From the IMG/VR virus record IMGVR_UViG_3300035694_000001, positions 31,771 through 95,770 of that record: a stretch of 64,000 nt of DNA. The stretch is one strand, 5' to 3'. Position numbers and translations under genes: made by a program. The notes below the pieces were generated by a model. The model had not been told where the DNA came from. It searched no databases and worked only from the letters and a program-made list of their open reading frames with translations. The stretch's first letter is position 1, and each line of letters opens with the position of its first letter. Positions 1-6,597 of this stretch are shown piece after piece. This DNA is from a virus.

Positions 1-95
1 GTACCGCCGCACTCAGACTGATCATGATCACTTGGTGCGTCTGCATATGCATCAAGATCTTCTTGATCAGTTTTCCCAAATAACCCTCCGAACAT
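1..95 (-). CDS. Small acidic protein, cut by the left window edge
   Basis: The reading frame starts at an ATG at 95-93 and runs off the window without a stop after 31 codons. A strong AAAGGAGG site lies 7 bases upstream. The visible N-terminus begins MFGGLFGKTD and becomes acidic. It is the last visible gene of a minus-strand set, 17 bases after the preceding stop. Short genes with a similar MFG or MACFG opening occur at 9740-9898 and 3100-3270. No function is recognised. Confidence 0.6.
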   Translation of the reverse strand, partial: MFGGLFGKTDQEDLDAYADAPSDHDQSECGG

Positions 96-112
96 TTTAT
101 ACCGCCTCCTTT

Positions 113-304
113 CTAGGAAATATTTTTGTTTACTGCCATTTCTCGTTTTTCGATTCGGTCGCACGTAGCGCACATTCGCACTTTATCCGCGCCGAGGTTG
201 CATGGCCACCAATCTCCCATATTGTCATGAAGGCACCAGTGTCCGTGCGTCATCAGATAACGCAGGGCCCGCATCATATTCTCAATTGCTAATCTGACTG
301 TCAT
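113..304 (-). CDS. Small Cys/His protein, putative zinc knuckle
   Basis: This 63-residue protein overlaps the stop of the PadR-like gene by ATGA, so translation is probably coupled. It carries a Cys/His set (HWCLH, WPC, CATC) that could bind zinc. The N-terminus is a basic helix. I recognise no family; the metal site is inferred from cysteine spacing only. Confidence 0.6.
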   Translation of the reverse strand: MTVRLAIENMMRALRYLMTHGHWCLHDNMGDWWPCNLGADKVRMCATCDRIEKREMAVNKNIS

Positions 305-621
305 TTAGGGTTCTTCTCTCCTGGTGGTCGTAATTGGTTACTTACCTCGGATAAAATGTGCCGCGCGGTCTGCCGTCCCTCGGCAGTGAGTTGGTAGTAC
401 GAGCGAACGGGGCGCCCGGCTGTGGCCGGATCGATAGCTTCTCGCTCACAAACTACCCAACCGTTTTCTTCGAGCCTTCGCAACAAGGGGTAGAGAACCC
501 CAGTGTGTTGACCGACAGTTCGCATTAACTCAAATCCGTACCGTGGCGCACAGTCGTTGTCCAGCAGAGCCCGCAGCACTTTGAGGGTCTGCAGGCTCAG
601 CCGGGCATCTTTGTCGATCAT
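301..621 (-). CDS. PadR-like winged-helix regulator
   Basis: This 106-residue protein has the PadR layout: an N-terminal HTH whose recognition region reads GVLYPLLRRLEENGWV, then a wing with RSYYQLTAEGR. It lacks the long C-terminal dimerisation helices of PadR-s1 proteins, so it is the short PadR type. PadR proteins are usually ligand-responsive repressors. It is coupled by ATGA overlaps to the WhiB-containing gene upstream and the Cys/His gene downstream, forming one regulatory operon. A second PadR-like gene lies at 5379-5681. Confidence 0.85.
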   Translation of the reverse strand: MIDKDARLSLQTLKVLRALLDNDCAPRYGFELMRTVGQHTGVLYPLLRRLEENGWVVCEREAIDPATAGRPVRSYYQLTAEGRQTARHILSEVSNQLRPPGEKNPK

Positions 622-1139
622 GAGGCTAGCTGCTTCAACGCACGGCGCTCAGCCTCGGTCGTGCCTCCGGCGATCCCGGATGTGAGACCCGTGCTGCAGG
701 CCCAGCTCAGGCACTCGGCCTTCACAGGGCACCGCCGGCAGATAGCTTTAGCCCGCTGCAGCTGTCCTGCCTCGGCCGCAGTGAACACGTCGCCTAGCGG
801 GAAGAAGATCTCAGGGTCTGCGTCACGGCACGCGGCGCGGTGCCGCCAATCCTTCGTTACCATCGTGTTCACCTTCTTTCGGGCTCGACATATTGGACAG
901 TTCTTGGCTTTCCCTCGCTGCTTGAAGGCCCGTTCCCGATAGCGGTCACCCTCCCAGGTTCGAGCGAGCTTCCACGTGATGCCCTCGGCCGCCACCACTT
1001 CCAGCAGCCTGGCCCCTCGACCCTTCGCGTGTGCGGCTAGCCGGGCTTCGAGATTTGTAGTAAATCCGAGATAATGCTTGGCATGCTTGTAAGGTTTACT
1101 AAAATGCAATAAATAAATGATGCCGGTTAAATTACGCAT
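618..1139 (-). CDS. GIY-YIG nuclease domain fused in frame to a WhiB-like domain
   Basis: Residues 1-91 form a GIY-YIG nuclease domain of the kind found in actinobacterial mobile elements, with GIIYLL at 6-11, HYLGFT at 22-27 and CPIC at 81-84. Residues 93-173 form a complete WhiB-like Fe-S domain: RAACRD, FFP, CRRC and ECLSW give Cys104, 134, 137 and 143, followed by a GIAGG turn (WhiB proteins usually have G-[IV]-W-G-G). No stop separates them. ATG 863-861 between the domains has GAAGG upstream, so an 81-residue WhiB could also be made alone. I chose the start at 1139, just after the HNH stop; an ATG at 1175 is also open. See findings. Confidence 0.85.
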   Translation of the reverse strand: MRNLTGIIYLLHFSKPYKHAKHYLGFTTNLEARLAAHAKGRGARLLEVVAAEGITWKLARTWEGDRYRERAFKQRGKAKNCPICRARKKVNTMVTKDWRHRAACRDADPEIFFPLGDVFTAAEAGQLQRAKAICRRCPVKAECLSWACSTGLTSGIAGGTTEAERRALKQLAS

Positions 1140-1141
1140 TT

Positions 1142-1606
1142 CTAAACCCCATTTATCCGCGCGAATGGCCCCCATGTAGCTAAAACAAACACATCATAGG
1201 CTCTCGCCGCTATTACAGGATCTTTGAACACCCCAATGTGAACATTTTTACCGTTCACTTTAGCTTGAGACTTCCAACCCATGCGGAACGGATATACACC
1301 ACGATATGTGTTTGTATGGTTACGGTTGACACTATTTTGACTTCGCGAAGCACATCTAAGATTATGCCGCTGGTTATTTAAGCCGTCGCCATCTTCATGG
1401 TCTACTTCTTCTGGTGGTTCGCCCATTAACTGTCGGTGCATGTAGAGTGTTTTACGACGCCCGTCTTCTTGAGTTATCCATCGTGCGGCATACGCGCCGT
1501 GTCCGCAGCTGCGTGGTACGTACGTCCAACGGTGCCGGGATAGTTCAGGTAAATCTTCTTCGTCTACCTGCACCACATGACCTGCTGATATGGCTAATTC
1601 AGTCAT
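1142..1606 (-). CDS. HNH homing-type endonuclease with AP2-like C-terminus
   Basis: This 154-residue protein has an HNH core around HRQLMGEPPEEVDHEDGDG and NLRCASRSQN, followed by an AP2-like DNA-binding stretch (TYRGVYPFRMGWKSQAKVNG). Free-standing HNH-AP2 proteins are selfish endonucleases common in phages. Its DNA is visibly AT-richer than its neighbours, consistent with recent insertion. The start at 1606 follows a GAGGACGAG sequence; the frame stays open upstream to 1753. It ends 2 bases before the ATG of the GIY-YIG/WhiB gene. Confidence 0.85.
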   Translation of the reverse strand: MTELAISAGHVVQVDEEDLPELSRHRWTYVPRSCGHGAYAARWITQEDGRRKTLYMHRQLMGEPPEEVDHEDGDGLNNQRHNLRCASRSQNSVNRNHTNTYRGVYPFRMGWKSQAKVNGKNVHIGVFKDPVIAARAYDVFVLATWGPFARINGV

Positions 1607-1634
1607 AATCACTCGTCCTCGATTCCATGCCACT

Positions 1635-1663
1635 AGACTATCTAGGTTCCTAGCATCCGTCAA
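1635..1663 (-). promoter_or_regulatory. Minus-strand promoter for the HNH gene
   Basis: Read on the minus strand there is TTGACG (1663-1658), a 17-base spacer and TAGTCT (1640-1635). It lies in the 75-base divergent gap between the HNH gene and the cysteine peptidase gene. The sequence GATGCTAGGAACC in the spacer resembles the other minus-strand promoters at 4.6, 5.0, 11.2 and 11.7 kb. Confidence 0.5.
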
Positions 1664-1681
1664 CCCTTTTAAGGAGGCCCA

Positions 1682-2695
1682 GTGCCTGCGACCCCCCGCC
1701 GTCACGTGGAAAATCTGATTGTGCCGGGTATGCGCCTCGGCCGCCGGCCGCATGACCCTGACCGGCCAACCTTGAAGTTATCTCGGCTCTTGACCGGTGT
1801 GACGCCGGCACACCCAGCCACGGTGGATCACTTCAGCCTCGTACCAGTGCAGAGCTGGGGTGTGTTGGGTAATGATCAGTACGGAGATTGCGGGCCCGCT
1901 GATGTCGTGCACGATCGGATGCTAGTTTCCAAGTACTTGGGGAACGTCAGTTCTACCCTTGGCACGGCTGACGCCCTCGACCTCTACAAGCGGTCCGGCA
2001 ACCCGAATTTTCCCGTCGATGATAACGGCGTGGTCATGGCCGACATGCTCAGCGAGGTCCACACAACCGGCGTCGGACCCCCTGATGCGAACAAGAACCG
2101 CACGCGGTGCGTCGCCTACGCCTCGGTCAACGTGGCTGACCTCGATGAGGTCAGAGCCGCTATCGCTATCTTCGGCTCAGTCTCCACGGGCGCCGACCTC
2201 TCCCAGGCTCAGCAGGCTCAGACCACGGCCGGCGGCCCCTGGGACTATGACGGCAGCTCCCCTGATTGGGGCGGCCATGCCTTCCTCTCGGGCTTCTACA
2301 CGGGCGACACGACGGCTGGCCGCCCGGACGTCGGAGGTTTGACGTGGGGATTCCCCATCGGCATCACTGACAAATTCTGGGCACAGCAGGCTCAGGAAGC
2401 TTGGGTAGTGATCTGGCCAGAGCATCTGGCAAATAAGTCTTTCCTCACCGGAGTTGACCAGACTTTCCTGGCCGCCGACTACAAAGACCTCACCGGCCGA
2501 GAGCTGCCCGTGAGCCCGATCCCTCTGCCTACTCCTGGCCCGGCGCCTGCTGCCGCCGTGGTCACCTCGGCTGAGCTAGCAGCCAACCAGCAGCTCGCCA
2601 CCATGGCACATGCCTTCATCCGGTACGCACACAGCGGCCTCGCCGGGCAGATGGCTGATGAGCTGGCTCGGTGGCTTGGCGCCTGGGGGCTGTGA
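1682..2695 (+). CDS. Papain-like cysteine peptidase-fold protein
   Basis: This 337-residue protein has the layout of a C1-like peptidase: a nucleophile motif NDQYGDCGPAD with Cys70, a histidine motif WGGHAFLSGFY with His199, and a TWG turn at 221-223. The C-terminus (about 270-337) is Pro/Ala-rich and then helical. Similar proteins are widespread in actinobacteria and their phages, with unclear substrates. Lying close to the holin, it could take part in lysis or virion processing, but no cell-wall-binding domain is visible. The GTG start has a strong AAGGAGG site. Confidence 0.75.
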   Translation: MPATPRRHVENLIVPGMRLGRRPHDPDRPTLKLSRLLTGVTPAHPATVDHFSLVPVQSWGVLGNDQYGDCGPADVVHDRMLVSKYLGNVSSTLGTADALDLYKRSGNPNFPVDDNGVVMADMLSEVHTTGVGPPDANKNRTRCVAYASVNVADLDEVRAAIAIFGSVSTGADLSQAQQAQTTAGGPWDYDGSSPDWGGHAFLSGFYTGDTTAGRPDVGGLTWGFPIGITDKFWAQQAQEAWVVIWPEHLANKSFLTGVDQTFLAADYKDLTGRELPVSPIPLPTPGPAPAAAVVTSAELAANQQLATMAHAFIRYAHSGLAGQMADELARWLGAWGL

Positions 2696-3051
2696 TGACC
2701 GAGCCCAGGGCGATTTCCCTCGGATCACTGCTCAGTGACTTGGCAAACGTTCCCGCAAATGTCTCGGAAGTACTCCGAGATGTCAGAAAAATCCTACGAA
2801 ATCAGGAGATACAAATGGCTCTTGCTGATGACCAGCGTGCGGCCCTTGACGACCTCAAGGCCGAGGATGGCGTGATCGTGACGGCTCTGGATGACTTGGC
2901 CACCAAGGCATCGCAGACCGGCTCCGTCTCGGATGCTGACGTTCAGGCCGCGATTGATGGTATCCGGGGCGAGATCAACCGCGTGCACGCAGCCGTAGTC
3001 AAGGATGATCCGGGCGCTGTCCCCGCGCCGCCAGCTCCGGCAGGGCCGTAG
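2695..3051 (+). CDS. Small helical protein with Pro-rich tail
   Basis: This frame overlaps the peptidase stop by one base (TGATG). A second in-frame ATG at 2815 has a perfect AGGAG six bases upstream and would give a 78-residue form, so two products are possible. The body is acidic and helical (LDDLKAEDGVIVTALDDLA) and the tail is PAPPAPAGP. Similar short helical proteins occur beside structural genes of actinophages; the function is unknown. The last codons and the following terminator are duplicated at 4673-4713. Confidence 0.7.
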   Translation: MTEPRAISLGSLLSDLANVPANVSEVLRDVRKILRNQEIQMALADDQRAALDDLKAEDGVIVTALDDLATKASQTGSVSDADVQAAIDGIRGEINRVHAAVVKDDPGAVPAPPAPAGP

Positions 3052-3057
3052 GCAAAA

Positions 3058-3095
3058 TCCGGGGGCTGAGCCAACGCGAAAGCCCAGCCCCCGGA
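3058..3095. terminator. Bidirectional hairpin terminator
   Basis: An 11-bp perfect stem (TCCGGGGGCTG with its complement) encloses a 16-base loop between two converging genes. It serves the plus gene ending at 3051 and the minus gene ending at 3100. A close copy lies at 4704-4739. Confidence 0.85.
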
Positions 3096-3099
3096 CTCC

Positions 3100-3270
3100 T
3101 TACCGCTCAGGGTCTCCTTCCTGCCACGATGACAGCACTGTGATCTGCCTACCATGGCCTTTCAGGCTATGTGATCGCAAAGGTCGGCCATCGAACGCTG
3201 ATCGGCCGTGTGGTGCGTCGTCCTCTCCGTTGTCATCTTTCTTGTCGGGAAGCAGCCCAAAGCACGCCAT
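3100..3270 (-). CDS. 56-residue orphan protein
   Basis: The frame starts at ATG 3270 with AGGAGG seven bases upstream and ends at TAA 3102-3100, next to the terminator. The product begins MACFGLLPDKKDD, is acidic near the N-terminus and basic after that. It has no recognisable domain. The excellent ribosome site and clean fit between the tRNA-like gene and the terminator support it. Confidence 0.6.
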   Translation of the reverse strand: MACFGLLPDKKDDNGEDDAPHGRSAFDGRPLRSHSLKGHGRQITVLSSWQEGDPER

Positions 3271-3297
3271 ACAACCTCCTAGTTGTCGAATAAAACG

Positions 3298-3358
3298 TAG
3301 GCCGCCTGGGACTCGAACCCAGAAAAGGCGGATGCTCTACCAATTGAGCTAACGGCCC
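3298..3358 (-). tRNA. Truncated tRNA-Lys-like gene lacking part of the anticodon arm
   Basis: On the minus strand the acceptor strands GGGCCGT and GCGGCCT pair (two G-U), the D arm reads GCTCAATTGGTAGAGC, and the T arm is CTGGG-TTCGAGT-CCCAG. Only 10 bases (TCCGCCTTTT) lie between the D-arm base and the T stem, where about 22 are expected. The 5' half of a Lys-type anticodon arm is present but the 3' half is missing, so a normal anticodon loop cannot form. It is probably a remnant or an attachment-site copy. Confidence 0.6.
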
Positions 3359-3363
3359 TACTC

Positions 3364-3558
3364 TCAGCAGTGAACTTGCCAGTCGGATAGTTCTGCCCCT
3401 TCCGGCGAGATATCACCTCCTCCATCCGGGTCTTGCGCGATGAGTTCCATGAGCTTGGCTAGCTCAGCCACATCGCGAGTGTCTGCGTCTACAGGCACCT
3501 CAAAATCGTGATACGAGATCCACGTAGCGGTGACTCTGATCTTCTTGGTTTCTGGCAC
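3364..3558 (-). CDS. Small orphan protein with beta-strand N-terminus
   Basis: This 64-residue acidic protein starts with GTG directly after the TAA of the upstream gene, with GGAGG nearby. It opens with an alternating beta-strand pattern (KKIRVTATWISYHDFEVP) followed by a helix (VAELAKLMELIAQD). The pattern resembles small phage proteins of unknown role. No domain is recognised. Confidence 0.6.
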   Translation of the reverse strand: MPETKKIRVTATWISYHDFEVPVDADTRDVAELAKLMELIAQDPDGGGDISPEGAELSDWQVHC

Positions 3559-3714
3559 TTAGCCTCCCTGCATGATGTTAACCACAATGGTCAAGCCGAG
3601 GGTGATAACGATAGCAGCTCCTAGCGTGATGAACGCGGTCACGGCACCTGTAGTAATCACACCTCCTACTGTGACCGCAACGATTGCGGCCAGTAGAGTG
3701 AAGATGACAGGCAT
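3559..3714 (-). CDS. 51-residue hydrophobic membrane protein
   Basis: The product is almost entirely hydrophobic and could form two membrane helices (VIFTLLAAIVAVTVGGVI and FITLGAAIVITLGLTIVV). It starts at ATG 3714 after TAGGAGC. It is directly followed by the GTG of the next gene, so the two are probably co-translated. The role is unknown. Confidence 0.65.
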   Translation of the reverse strand: MPVIFTLLAAIVAVTVGGVITTGAVTAFITLGAAIVITLGLTIVVNIMQGG

Positions 3715-3723
3715 TGAAAGCTC

Positions 3724-4179
3724 CTAATTATCGCTGTACGTACCGACTGGAAGGTGGGTACCTGTGGCGCGTTCGACCAAGTCGGCGAACGCAGATTCTC
3801 GTGAGCTAAACTCATAGTGCCCACTCATTAAATCCCAGTTAAGTACGCCAATCGGTGAATCGTCGCAACAGATTACGCAATGTGTGGAAAACCTGTCGGT
3901 GTTCATGTCTGCGCTGTGCTGTGTGATAGCGAACGCGCATGCGTATACACCTGAGCCGCCCGGCCTAAAGCTGATGACTTCAAGCACCTGAAAGTTATTG
4001 ATCAGCGCGGGCACGCTAGTTCGGAACTGCGTCTCACTGCGTCGGTTGAAGCGCACCACGTCTGACATCGGAGCCTCCTCGATTTTTGGTAGCCGGGGGC
4101 TGTGGTATCTAATACACCAGTCCTCAGCTTCTACATCTCCGCCTGGGTGTGGCCGCTCGCAGTACATTTGCTGACCCAT
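3724..4179 (-). CDS. Orphan protein; shorter start at 4068 likely
   Basis: From ATG 4179 the product is 151 residues. From ATG 4068 it is 114 residues, and that start has a near-perfect GAGGAGG seven bases upstream, so the short form (MSDVVRFNRR) is the better call. The leading 37 codons may be a separate coupled leader. The body mixes strands and helices with Cys pairs (CVICCDD). No family is recognised. Confidence 0.6.
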   Translation of the reverse strand: MGQQMYCERPHPGGDVEAEDWCIRYHSPRLPKIEEAPMSDVVRFNRRSETQFRTSVPALINNFQVLEVISFRPGGSGVYACAFAITQHSADMNTDRFSTHCVICCDDSPIGVLNWDLMSGHYEFSSRESAFADLVERATGTHLPVGTYSDN

Positions 4180-4232
4180 GATGGCTTCTTTCAAAGAATA
4201 GGTTGGGGAGGTTGAGTGCCTCCCCAGACGAC

Positions 4233-4520
4233 TTATTTGGGGCAAGGCAAATCAGGGTCGGGCACCTGATTGCCGGGCACTACCGAACGGCCGCAGCGGA
4301 AACAAGTTGCCTCCGGCTCAGCGTTGATAGCCTCTAGCGCACTTTCCAGAGTGGAGAACGGTGATCCGGGCACAGCCCCAGTGGGCATGCCGTCAGTGAC
4401 CCGCTCGACCACGTACAAACCCCAAACCTCAACGAGTTTGCAGCTACGGATGAAGGCGAACCGTGAACTACCGCCAACGCTCTTGTTCCACTTGATGGCG
4501 TTGCGAGTCTTGGCAGACAT
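4233..4520 (-). CDS. Small protein with C-terminal zinc ribbon-like motif
   Basis: The 95-residue product is first gene after the minus-strand promoter at 4576-4605. The N-terminal part is basic with beta-strands (KLVEVWGLYVVERV). The C-terminus has CFRCGRSVVPG followed by a further Cys, a half zinc ribbon. The GGAGG sequence lies upstream of ATG 4520. The function is unknown. Confidence 0.65.
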   Translation of the reverse strand: MSAKTRNAIKWNKSVGGSSRFAFIRSCKLVEVWGLYVVERVTDGMPTGAVPGSPFSTLESALEAINAEPEATCFRCGRSVVPGNQVPDPDLPCPK

Positions 4521-4575
4521 GGTGACCTCCCGGTCTGGGGAAGCCCCGGCGGGGCCTCTGTAACTGGTATATCGG

Positions 4576-4605
4576 ATCCTAGCATCCTAGTGTTACACCT
4601 GACAA
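4576..4605 (-). promoter_or_regulatory. Sigma-70-type promoter, recurring family
   Basis: On the minus strand: TTGTCA (4605-4600), an 18-base spacer and TAGGAT (4581-4576), preceded by TGC (extended -10). The spacer carries GTGTAACACTAGGATGC, nearly repeated at 5028-5057 and 11223-11252. It drives the gene starting at 4520. Confidence 0.7.
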
Positions 4606-4618
4606 GCAGGAGGCCTAG

Positions 4619-4696
4619 ATGTCTGAGCACGGCCAGCACGAGAAGCTAGAAGCAGTCGTGTCCGCACCAGCACCGCCAGCTCCGGCAGGGCCGTAG
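4619..4696 (+). CDS. 25-residue chimeric micro-ORF
   Basis: An ATG with a perfect AGGAGG site opens a 25-codon frame. Its first residues (MSEHGQHEKLE) match the start of the holin gene at 5068 (MTDHGQHEKVE). Its end (APPAPAGP) and following 17 bases match the end of the gene at 2695-3051. It therefore looks like a recombination scar joining the two genes, possibly still translated. Confidence 0.5.
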   Translation: MSEHGQHEKLEAVVSAPAPPAPAGP

Positions 4697-4703
4697 GCAA
4701 AAT

Positions 4704-4739
4704 CCGGGGGCTGGGCTTTCGCGTTGGCCCAGCCCCCGG
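4704..4739. terminator. Duplicated hairpin terminator
   Basis: A 13-bp perfect stem (CCGGGGGCTGGGC with its complement) with a 10-base loop is followed by GCTTTCTT. It is a diverged copy of the terminator at 3058-3095 and again sits between converging frames. Confidence 0.85.
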
Positions 4740-4749
4740 GCTTTCTTAC

Positions 4750-4974
4750 CTAGTTCCCAGAATCTGTTACTGCTCCACGGGTGCCGTGAATTACTAGCGG
4801 GTCGCGTGCATCAATCTCGCTACCTGAGATAACTCGCCAGTCGAGCCAAGGCTGTGCGTTAGCTAGCTCTCGGACAGCCTCAAACGCGCTATCTCGATTA
4901 ACAGTACCTCGAATGCGTCGCTCCCAGGGCGTACATACATTCGGGTTACGTGACTGCACGTAGTACCTGGCCAT
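4750..4974 (-). CDS. 74-residue orphan protein
   Basis: This frame starts at 4974 behind the promoter at 5028-5057. The product opens MARYYVQSRNP and has a short amphipathic helix (SAFEAVRELANAQ) then strands. It is the only gene between the promoter and the duplicated terminator. No domain is recognised. Confidence 0.6.
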   Translation of the reverse strand: MARYYVQSRNPNVCTPWERRIRGTVNRDSAFEAVRELANAQPWLDWRVISGSEIDARDPLVIHGTRGAVTDSGN

Positions 4975-5027
4975 AACGCTCTCCTAGATTCTGATGGTCT
5001 GTGCTGCTCTCGTACCCGGTATATCGG

Positions 5028-5057
5028 ATCCTAGCATCCAAACGTTACACACGTCAA
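5028..5057 (-). promoter_or_regulatory. Sigma-70-type promoter, recurring family
   Basis: On the minus strand: TTGACG (5057-5052), an 18-base spacer and TAGGAT (5033-5028) with TGC before it. The downstream ATCCGATATACC is identical to that of the promoter at 4576-4605. It drives the gene starting at 4974. Confidence 0.7.
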
Positions 5058-5067
5058 GGAGACCTCG

Positions 5068-5355
5068 GTGACCGATCATGGCCAGCATGAGAAGGTAGAG
5101 GTTTCTGGGTCGCCGGCAGCTGGAGGTAACCCATACACCAAGGCTTGGGCCATCGGCACCGCTGACCGCGCGTTGAAGAGCTTTGCCGCCACGCTGATAG
5201 TCCTGCTCGGAGGGGGTACAACGGCCCTCAACATCGACTGGCAGGCTGCCCTGGGCTCGGCGGCAGGGGCTACGCTGCTTTCCCTCCTCTTTTCGGCTGC
5301 TTCGGCGCCGCTCGGCGAGTCAGGCACCACGTCTTTGCTGCCTGGTGGCCGGTAA
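5068..5355 (+). CDS. Phage holin, r1t-like family
   Basis: This 95-residue protein matches the r1t-type holin pattern. A soluble N-terminus precedes RALKSFAATLIVLLGGG, then IDWQAALGSAAGATLLSLLFS, and a GTTSLLPG tail. Two membrane helices lie at about 37-52 and 58-78. Holins permeabilise the inner membrane at the end of infection and let endolysin out. The GTG start has AAGGAG seven bases upstream. No classical endolysin is in the window; the nearby peptidase (1682) or the Rpf-like enzyme (58786) could act with it. Confidence 0.85.
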   Translation: MTDHGQHEKVEVSGSPAAGGNPYTKAWAIGTADRALKSFAATLIVLLGGGTTALNIDWQAALGSAAGATLLSLLFSAASAPLGESGTTSLLPGGR

Positions 5356-5378
5356 GCGCCACATGCTAGAATCCGAGC

Positions 5379-5681
5379 ATGACGAAACCCTTACTTACGC
5401 ACACGAGCGCCGAGGTGGCGCGGGTGTTTATCCAAGCACCTGATAAAGAATACTATGGCGTGGAGATTTGCCACTGCTCTGGCATCGCCCCCGGCACGGT
5501 GTACCCCATGCTTGACGAGTGGGGTTCGCGCGGTTGGCTGACCAACCGGCAGGAATCCCAGGCCGACGCGCGCCAACGCAAGGCCCAGGGACCGCTGCGC
5601 CGATACTGGAAACTCACCCCAGAAGGGCGTACCGAGTTAACCAACTACGTGCATCGTTGGGATTCCCGTGCAGCTCGGTAA
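5379..5681 (+). CDS. PadR-like winged-helix regulator
   Basis: The 100-residue product has the PadR HTH and wing: YYGVEICHCSGIAPGTVYPM then LRRYWKLTPEGR. It is of the short type, like the gene at 301-621, with which it shares the layout but little sequence. It lies between the holin and the secreted nuclease and overlaps the latter by 14 bases, suggesting it controls or is coupled to that gene. Confidence 0.85.
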   Translation: MTKPLLTHTSAEVARVFIQAPDKEYYGVEICHCSGIAPGTVYPMLDEWGSRGWLTNRQESQADARQRKAQGPLRRYWKLTPEGRTELTNYVHRWDSRAAR

Positions 5682-6237
5682 AGCTCTGGGGTTTGCTCTC
5701 GTTGTCACGCTCACTGCGTGCGGCTCAGCCCATCCCCACTCCCCGATAACTTTGCCCCTGGCCTCGACATCGGTTTCTGATAAACCATGTCACGCCCGGC
5801 ATGTCAACGAAGCCGATCCGCAAGCCTGGCTGCCTGATGCCTCGTGCACACCGGGGGCCACCAATCCGGCCGTCACCCTCGGCCAGCTGTGCCCTGTGGC
5901 GCACACGAAGCAGTGGCGACCGCCGGCCCGCTACACAAGCAAGCTCAAAGCCGCCCAGCTGGCTACCAAGTATGACTACGTGGACAGCACGGGAACACAC
6001 CCCATGACCGCAGTTGGCACTGAAGAAGACCATCTCATTTCGCTAGAATTGGGCGGCTCCCCGACTTCAGTTTTGAATCTATGGCCAGAACCGCACGCAT
6101 CTCTGAATGAGAAAGACAAGGTGGAGAGCGCCGCGCACGCGGCCATCTGCACAGGCCGGCTCACCCTCCCCCAGGCTCAGCAGGGCATAGCCGCTAACTG
6201 GATCGAGTTAGGCAAACGCCTCAACGTGAAATACTGA
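5668..6237 (+). CDS. Secreted HNH-type nuclease, predicted lipoprotein
   Basis: The 189-residue product starts at GTG inside the PadR frame. The N-terminus is a lipoprotein signal ending in LTAC, so Cys18 would be lipidated. The C-terminal half has a nuclease core: EEDHLISLELGG, NLWPEP and KDKVESAAH, known from extracytoplasmic HNH-like nucleases. This predicts a nuclease on the outer face of the host membrane. It might digest incoming DNA (superinfection exclusion) or free DNA after lysis; both roles are inference. Confidence 0.75.
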   Translation: MQLGKALGFALVVTLTACGSAHPHSPITLPLASTSVSDKPCHARHVNEADPQAWLPDASCTPGATNPAVTLGQLCPVAHTKQWRPPARYTSKLKAAQLATKYDYVDSTGTHPMTAVGTEEDHLISLELGGSPTSVLNLWPEPHASLNEKDKVESAAHAAICTGRLTLPQAQQGIAANWIELGKRLNVKY

Positions 6238-6286
6238 GCACTCAGTGTAACTAGCTCTGTGACAACGGGTGAGTAGATCTTCCCTT

Positions 6287-6361
6287 ATGGATGACAGCTC
6301 TAAAAACCCGTGGCACACTAAATCCATGATGCACGTGCATATGGGCGTTGAGATCGGATGA
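6287..6361 (+). CDS. 24-residue leader-like ORF
   Basis: An ATG opens a 24-codon frame whose TGA overlaps the ATG of the next gene. The product (MDDSSKNPWHTK and a His/Met-rich end) may act as a translational leader. It has no obvious ribosome site, so confidence is low. Confidence 0.35.
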   Translation: MDDSSKNPWHTKSMMHVHMGVEIG

Positions 6362-6546
6362 TGGCACTCGTGCTGCAGCTCACCGACACGCAGGGCTGGG
6401 AGCATGTAGTGACTGACGAAACGATGCAGCTCGGCCGGCACACCGGCCACTACGTCACCCTCTGCGGAGCCACCGTGGAAGCGGCGAGCATGGCGGCCCC
6501 GCCAGGGCGACCATGCTCCGCGTGCCGGGCGTCTCCGCTGCGGTAA
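6358..6546 (+). CDS. Small CG...CxxC zinc protein
   Basis: The 62-residue product has a beta-rich start, then YVTLCGATVE and PCSACRASPLR. The same arrangement (LCG or YCG, then CPxC near the C-terminus) is found at 19021-19206 and 21384-21554, so these form a small paralogous group, probably metal-binding. The function is unknown. Confidence 0.6.
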   Translation: MMALVLQLTDTQGWEHVVTDETMQLGRHTGHYVTLCGATVEAASMAAPPGRPCSACRASPLR

Positions 6547-6555
6547 CATGAAGAA

Positions 6556-6577
6556 GTGCTGCGCGGCTACGCAGCAC
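6556..6577. other. Perfect 8-bp hairpin
   Basis: GTGCTGCG and CGCAGCAC enclose a 6-base loop, immediately after the stop at 6546. It may support termination or protect the 3' end of the mRNA, together with the terminator 20 bases later. Confidence 0.5.
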
Positions 6578-6597
6578 AGTTCCTCTCTCGGCCAGCT

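Noticed and set aside
1682-2695. Calling this the endolysin of the element
   Set aside because: The peptidase-like Cys and His are visible, but there is no cell-wall binding or amidase/muramidase domain, so I left the role open.
3005-3352. 115-residue plus-strand frame
   Set aside because: It crosses the terminator at 3058-3095 and lies antisense to the well-started gene at 3100-3270 and the tRNA-like gene.
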